The position numbers and the translations under genes were made by a program. This document shows positions 59,446-64,000 of a DNA stretch of 64,000 nucleotides, piece by piece. The stretch comes from Anas platyrhynchos (taxonomy: Eukaryota > Chordata > Aves > Anseriformes > Anatidae), in NCBI RefSeq assembly GCF_047663525.1, contig NC_092591.1:30413001-30477000 (forward strand), read 5' to 3'. The notes below the pieces were generated by a model. It saw only the letters and a program-made list of their open reading frames with translations. It was not told the origin of the DNA and searched no databases. Each line of letters starts with the position of its first letter. Position 1 is the stretch's first letter.

Positions 59446-61922
59446 ATGAGCGACAACGACGACATCGAGGTGGAGAGCGACGTGAGTCCGCCGCTCCCCG
59501 CGGCCCCCGACGCTGCCCGGGTGCTGGTGGTGCCGGTGGCGGGGCGGTAACGCTTGGTTTCTCTCCCTCCCCCCTCCTCCACACGCCTCCTTCCGCACCC
59601 CCCCCCCCCACCCCTCCTTCGGCCTGCGGCCCCCTCAGGAGGAGCAGCCCCGCTTCCAGTCAGCGGTACGGGGGGGGGGTGGGGGGGTTGGGGGGTCTGG
59701 GGGGAGTTAAGGGGGGCTGAAGGGGGTTGGAGGGGTCTGGGGGGGGGTTGAGGGGGGTTGAGAGGGGATTGGAGGGGCCTGGGGGGTGTTGGGGGGTCTG
59801 AGGGGGATTGGGAGGGGGTCTGGGGGGTGTTATGGGGGCCTGAAGGGGGTTGGAGGGGTCTGGGGGGGTGTTATGGGGGCTTGGGGGGTGTTGGGGGGGG
59901 GCTAGGGGGTATTAGAGGGGGTCTGGGGGTGCTGAAGGGGGGTTAGGGGGGTATTGGGGGAGTCTGGGGGAGGCCTGAAGAGGTCTGGAGGGGGTTGGAG
60001 GGGTCTGGGGAGGTATTAGGGGGGGTCTGGGGGGGTATTGGGAGGTCTAGGGGGTGTTTGGGGGGGATCTGGGGGTTCTGATGTTGGGGGGGGTCTGGAG
60101 GGGTGGTTTCAAGGGGGTAGGAAGTACTGGGGGTGTTTATGGAGGTTGGGGATCTGCTATTGAGGGGGGCTCTAGGGGTGCTATTAGGGGTGGAGGGGTG
60201 TTGGGGAGAGATCTGGGGGCTCTGCTATTGGAGTTGGGGGGGTCTGCTATTTAGGGGGGGTGTTGGGGAGGTGAGGGGTGGTATTGGGGAGGTATTGGGG
60301 GTGGGGGGTGGTATTGGGGAGGTGGAGGGGCCTGGGGGTGATTATGGGGATCTGAGGGCTCTGCTATTGGGGTGGGCTGGGGCAGGTCTGGGATTATGGG
60401 GGAACTTGGGGCTGTTATTTGGGGAGGTGTGGGGGGAGATCCACGGGCTGTATCGGGGGGGATCTTGAGGCTGTGTTGGGTTATGGTTTTGGGGGATGCC
60501 TGTGGGGCGGTGGCTTTGGGGTGAGGAGGGTGTTCAGGGGGGATCTGAGGGTTCTGCCCAGGGATCACTGACTGTCGGGAGGGCACCCATGGGGTTTGTG
60601 TCCTGGGGGTGGGGCTGTTTAAAGGGGATCCCACAACAGGGGGCTGGGACAGCCAACACCGGCTCTTTTGGGGGTGCACGGGATGTGGGGCTTGTGGGGG
60701 GGGATACGAGGGGGTTGTGCCTTTTTCTTCCTGAGGGTAAGGGCGTGAGTGTCATGATGGGGAGGGGGGGGTGGCAAAGCTGCTGCCCCCCCTTTTAGGG
60801 CTGCCCCCAGCCGGGGCCCCCCCGGCTCTGCTGCAGGCTCCAGCGCTTCCCCCTGCAGCAGGAAGCCACCCACGGGCCGGGCCGTGCCACGGGGAAACCG
60901 AAAGCACTGCCGGGGCGGCCCTGTGACCCCTCCCTGCACACACCCCGTGACCCGGGGTCACACGGCGTGTCCGTCTGTCTGTCTGTCCCCGTCCCCCCCC
61001 TTGCAGGCAGACAAACGAGCCCACCACAACGCGCTGGAGCGCAAGCGGCGGGACCACATCAAGGACAGCTTCCACAGCCTGCGGGACTCCGTGCCCTCCC
61101 TGCAGGGAGAGAAGGTGAGGTTGTGGAGCGCGGTGCAGGGCTGGGGGGGGCGGGGGGGGCGTGTTTTTGGGTGTTCCAGCTTCTCTCCCTGCCCCCCCTC
61201 CCCACCTCAGGTGGCTTTGCTTCCTCCTCCTGCCTCGCCCGGCACAACGGCACCGGGCTGAGGGCTTGGCACGGGCAGGGCGATGGCACGGCCGGGGCAG
61301 AAATGTGACAGCACAGCCACGAGGGTGGTGGCATCCCCAAAAGCGTGGCCCCTGCGGGGTGCCCACCCCCTGGGGATCTGTGTAGGGTCCCCGAGAGGAG
61401 TTGGGGGGCATCCCGCTGTGCTTCCACGCAGCAAAACCCCCGCTGCTGCAGCAGAAGAGCCCACAGCAGCTGCCTCGTGGAGCCGAGGTCTTTATTTCGC
61501 CCCGTGCCCGCTTCCCACTATTGCTACAGGCATCCCGGGCCCAAATCCTGGACAAAGCCACAGAGTACATCCAGTACATGCGCCGGAAAAACCACACGCA
61601 CCAGCAGGACATCGACGACCTCAAGCGGCAGAACGCGCTGCTGGAGCAGCAAGGTGAGCGGGGCAGAAAAAAAAGGGGGGGACGGGGACACGGTGGCACC
61701 CCCCGGGGTGACACATCCTGGCCCTGCCTCGCAGTGCGTGCCCTGGAGAAGGCCCGGTCGAGCGCCCAGCTGCAGGCCAACTACCCCTCGTCGGACAACA
61801 GCCTCTACACCAACCCCAAGGGCAGCGCCATCTCCGCTTTCGACGGCGGCTCCGACTCCAGCTCCGATTCGGAGCCCGAGGAGCCGCAGAACAGGAAGAA
61901 GCTGCGCATGGAGGCCAGCTAG
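59446..61922 (+). CDS. MAX: MYC-associated factor X
   Basis: bHLH-leucine-zipper partner of MYC, MXD and MNT that binds CACGTG E-boxes in the nucleus. Exons: 59446-59481, 59639-59665, 61007-61114, 61530-61653, 61735-61922. The sum is 483 nt, 160 aa, the length of the human long (p22-type) form. Exon 2 is the 27-nt cassette EEQPRFQSA. Skipping it keeps the frame (SD joined to ADKRAHH) and gives the short isoform. The basic region includes H28, E32 and R36, which read the E-box. The helices and zipper run to about residue 102. The tail ends [10 protein letters not shown] with the nuclear localisation signal. The acidic start [12 protein letters not shown] carries the CK2-type serines. Almost every residue of the DNA-binding region matches mammals. 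Confidence 0.98.
59666..60480 (+). repeat. G-rich minisatellite in MAX intron 2
   Basis: Long array of words such as GGGGTCTGGGGGG, GGTGTTGGGGG and GAGGGGGTT, with G on the sense strand. Four or more G-runs within 30 bases recur throughout, so G-quadruplex formation is plausible. Confidence 0.92.
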
Positions 61923-62598
61923 GCCCCCCCCGCCCGCCGCCACTGCCGCCCCCGCGCCGGGGCCTGCGCCCTCCCGCCGGCCCCGTAAGGACTCGTCCTT
62001 CTCTCCTCGGGGCCTCTCGGACTGCGGCCTCGCAGCCCCCCCAGCGCCCCGACGGATTTGGGGGGGCCTGGGGACCGCGCGGAGATGCCCCCACCGCCCC
62101 CCCGCCGCTAGCGAGCCCCCCTCTCCGCGCTCCCCCCCACCCCAACACCTCCTCTTCGATTTTATATGAGCATTTCTATTTATACCCAGGGACCACCGCA
62201 GCCCAGAGCTGAGCGCCAGGCTGTGCAGGAGACGGGCAGCCCCCGTCCCCCACCCGCCCGCGGGGGGGTCTCGCTATTTATTTTCTGCCTGTGCAATTCC
62301 ACCTGGCCCCCGCCGCGCCGCGGGGACGGCGCCCACCGCCCTCCACGGCACAGAGCTGCAGGGCTCGGGCTGGGTGGTCTGTGTCCTTCCCCGTCCCCCA
62401 CCTCCCCATGCATCCCCCAGCCCCTTTTCCTCCCACCCTTGTGTCATTTTCTGAACCGCCCCCCCCCCGTAGGTGACCCCGTCCCGTTTCCCCCACCCCT
62501 TTTAACGCCGTTCATTCCATGGATCTAAAAGTATGTTGTACATACTGCCCAGAGTCGTCTTGCAAGTTAAGGCTTCCCTTTACTATAAGACTATAAAT

Positions 62599-62604
62599 AA
62601 TAAA
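62599..62604 (+). terminator. Poly(A) signal for MAX
   Basis: AATAAA about 680 bp after the stop, in an AT-rich island that follows a GC-rich 3'UTR. It faces the end of FNTB. Confidence 0.85.
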
Positions 62605-62747
62605 AACAAAAAAACTTATTTTATCCTTCCCCATGGTGGCTGCCTCTTCTTGCGGGGGGTCCGCAGCTCCCTGCGCGTCGGGGTTGGGGCTGGCTCCGCG
62701 CTCCCCCTCGCCCCACGCACAGCCGAGGGCGGGCGGCAGCTCTGCTT

Positions 62748-62753
62748 TTTATT
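62748..62753 (-). terminator. Poly(A) signal for FNTB
   Basis: AATAAA on the minus strand, 110 bp after the FNTB stop. The MAX and FNTB signals are only about 145 bp apart, tail to tail. Confidence 0.8.
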
Positions 62754-62862
62754 GGTGCCCTCAGCTCCCGCCGGGAGGGCGGCAGCTTTTTTTTTTTTGG
62801 TCTGGCTAGCACCCTGAGGACCTCGCTCTGCTCGGCCGCGCCGTCCGAAAGGAGCGGGGCCC

Positions 62863-64000
62863 TTACCCCGCCACCTCCAGGCCGGGCACGGGCTGCTGCG
62901 AGAAGTGCAGCACCGCCTTCACCACCTTCTCCGGGTGGATGTTGTAGACGGGATGCGTGGGCTGCTGCCGGAGGGGAGGAGAAAGCGCCTGAGACAGGCC
63001 CGGGGGGGTGCCCTACCCACCCTCCGGCACCCCCCCAAGCGATGCCAGCACCTACCAGGCGGTTTTCGGGGACGCCCAGGACCACCTCCTGGTGGAGGTT
63101 GCCGCTGCCGAAGTGCTGGGCGATGGCCAGCCCGCTCAGGCAGTAGCAGGTGTGGTAAAAATCCCGGGACCTGGCGGGGGGAACCCGAGGGCGCTGAGTT
63201 AACGGGGCTTGGGGGGCGCGAGGCTGCCCCCACCCCGCCTCGATACTCACTTTCCCGGCTTGTCGAGCAGCCCGCCGGCCGGGCACTGGCAGCACAGGAG
63301 GATGTACTCCTGCAGCGCCGCCTGGTCGAACATCCAGCGCGTCATGCCCAGCGCCGCGTCGTCTGCGGGGGCAAGGCGGGCGCTGAAACACCTCCGGGGT
63401 TGGCCTCAGGACGAGAGCAAACCTCCCCCGCCCCAGGAAACACCAGAATGCTTGCCCACAAGCCCATTTCTGCCCCCAAAAAGCCTTTTGGGGAGCCCAC
63501 CGGGTATTTCTCCCCTCCCCACAGCCCCGGCTCACCCTGCGCGTGCAGCGCGTGGTGCAGCAGGGGCAGCAGCCCGGCCTGCCAGAAGGAGTAGCAGCCG
63601 TCCACCAGCTTGTTGCAGCGGCCCTGGAAGCCGCCCTCGAAGCGCATCTGCCGGCTGGTCACCCAGTGCTGCGGGGGGGACAGAGGGGAGCGGGTGACAC
63701 CGTGAGAACGGGGACACCCCCCCCCAGCACCCCGGGATGCCCCCAAAATGCTCACCAGCAAGCTGCGCAGGTTCAGCAGCTGCTCCTTCTTCAGGATAAC
63801 CAGCGCCGCTACGCCACAGAAGGTGTACCCGCCGTGGGCTTCCATGCCCGGCACCCCGCCGATGCCTCCCTCCCAGTTCTGGCACCTGCACAGGGGTGAC
63901 AATGAGGACGGCACCCACAGCAGGGGGGACACAACGTCCCCTGCGCCCCCCCGGCCGGCTCCTCACCTGGCGATCCACTCGGCCGTCCCGGCGAAGAGTG
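62863..64000 (-). CDS. FNTB: Protein farnesyltransferase beta subunit (partial, 3' exons)
   Basis: Catalytic, zinc-binding beta subunit that attaches farnesyl to CaaX proteins in the cytosol. Exons in view: >64000-63967, 63885-63756, 63668-63536, 63362-63251, 63170-63056, 62964-62863. The phase is consistent and the upstream part is beyond the window. Landmarks: GGIGGVPGMEAHGGYTFCG; GGFQGRCNKLVDGCYSFWQ, containing the zinc ligands Asp and Cys of DGC; LLCCQCPAGGLLDKPGK; and DFYHTCYCLSGL with the third zinc ligand His. The C-terminus is shorter than in mammals, ending QQPVPGLEVAG without the human FEELKDETSAEPATD-type tail. Convergence with MAX is as in human. Confidence 0.96.

Noticed and set aside
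58434-59720. 428-aa proline/serine-rich open frame on the plus strand
   Set aside because: It is the 19/57-bp tandem array read through, and it runs into the MAX promoter and first exon in the wrong frame. It has no domain or start context.

Overview
The window looks like a nuclear segment of a bird chromosome, most like the region of chicken chromosome 5. Three things point there: CR1 LINE tails, an olfactory-receptor (OR) cluster of sauropsid type, and compact, very GC-rich multi-exon genes full of minisatellites. I cannot name the species from sequence alone.

Layout. (1) 1-27 kb is AT-richer and gene-poor. It holds five intact single-exon OR genes on the minus strand, one degenerate OR on the plus strand, CR1 fragments, microsatellites and a dispersed repeat. 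(2) 27-29 kb is a transition into GC-rich sequence. (3) 29-57.7 kb holds genes whose human orthologues lie in 11q13.2: TBX10 (+), TCIRG1 (-), NDUFS8 (-), a tandem pair of ALDH3B genes (-) and UNC93B1 (+). (4) A 1.3-kb tandem array at 57.7-59.05 kb separates these from MAX (+) and the 3' half of FNTB (-), a convergent pair whose human counterparts are on 14q23. The junction between the two human synteny groups is therefore inside this window.

For every multi-exon gene I derived exon borders from GT/AG sites and checked that reading phase is kept throughout. The models give TBX10 320 aa, TCIRG1 835 aa, NDUFS8 208 aa, ALDH3B copy A 494 aa, copy B 512 aa, UNC93B1 584 aa and MAX 160 aa. FNTB is cut by the window end.

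Functionally the segment mixes chemosensation (ORs), development (TBX10), lysosome or osteoclast acidification and endosomal TLR trafficking (TCIRG1, UNC93B1), complex I (NDUFS8), lipid-aldehyde detoxification (ALDH3B), the MYC network (MAX) and protein farnesylation (FNTB). These are neighbours, not one pathway. TCIRG1 and UNC93B1 both act in phagocyte endolysosomes, and both carry PU.1-type motifs upstream. The strongest unusual signals are: minisatellites placed just downstream of four promoters, each with the G-rich strand as the sense strand; a near-perfect 30-bp inverted repeat of ZNF143-type motifs ahead of MAX; a 57-bp higher-order repeat built from 19-bp units; an ALDH3B 3'UTR made of repeated Kozak-like words; and a patchy ALDH3B duplication in which one copy has lost the tryptophan of the PWNYP motif.
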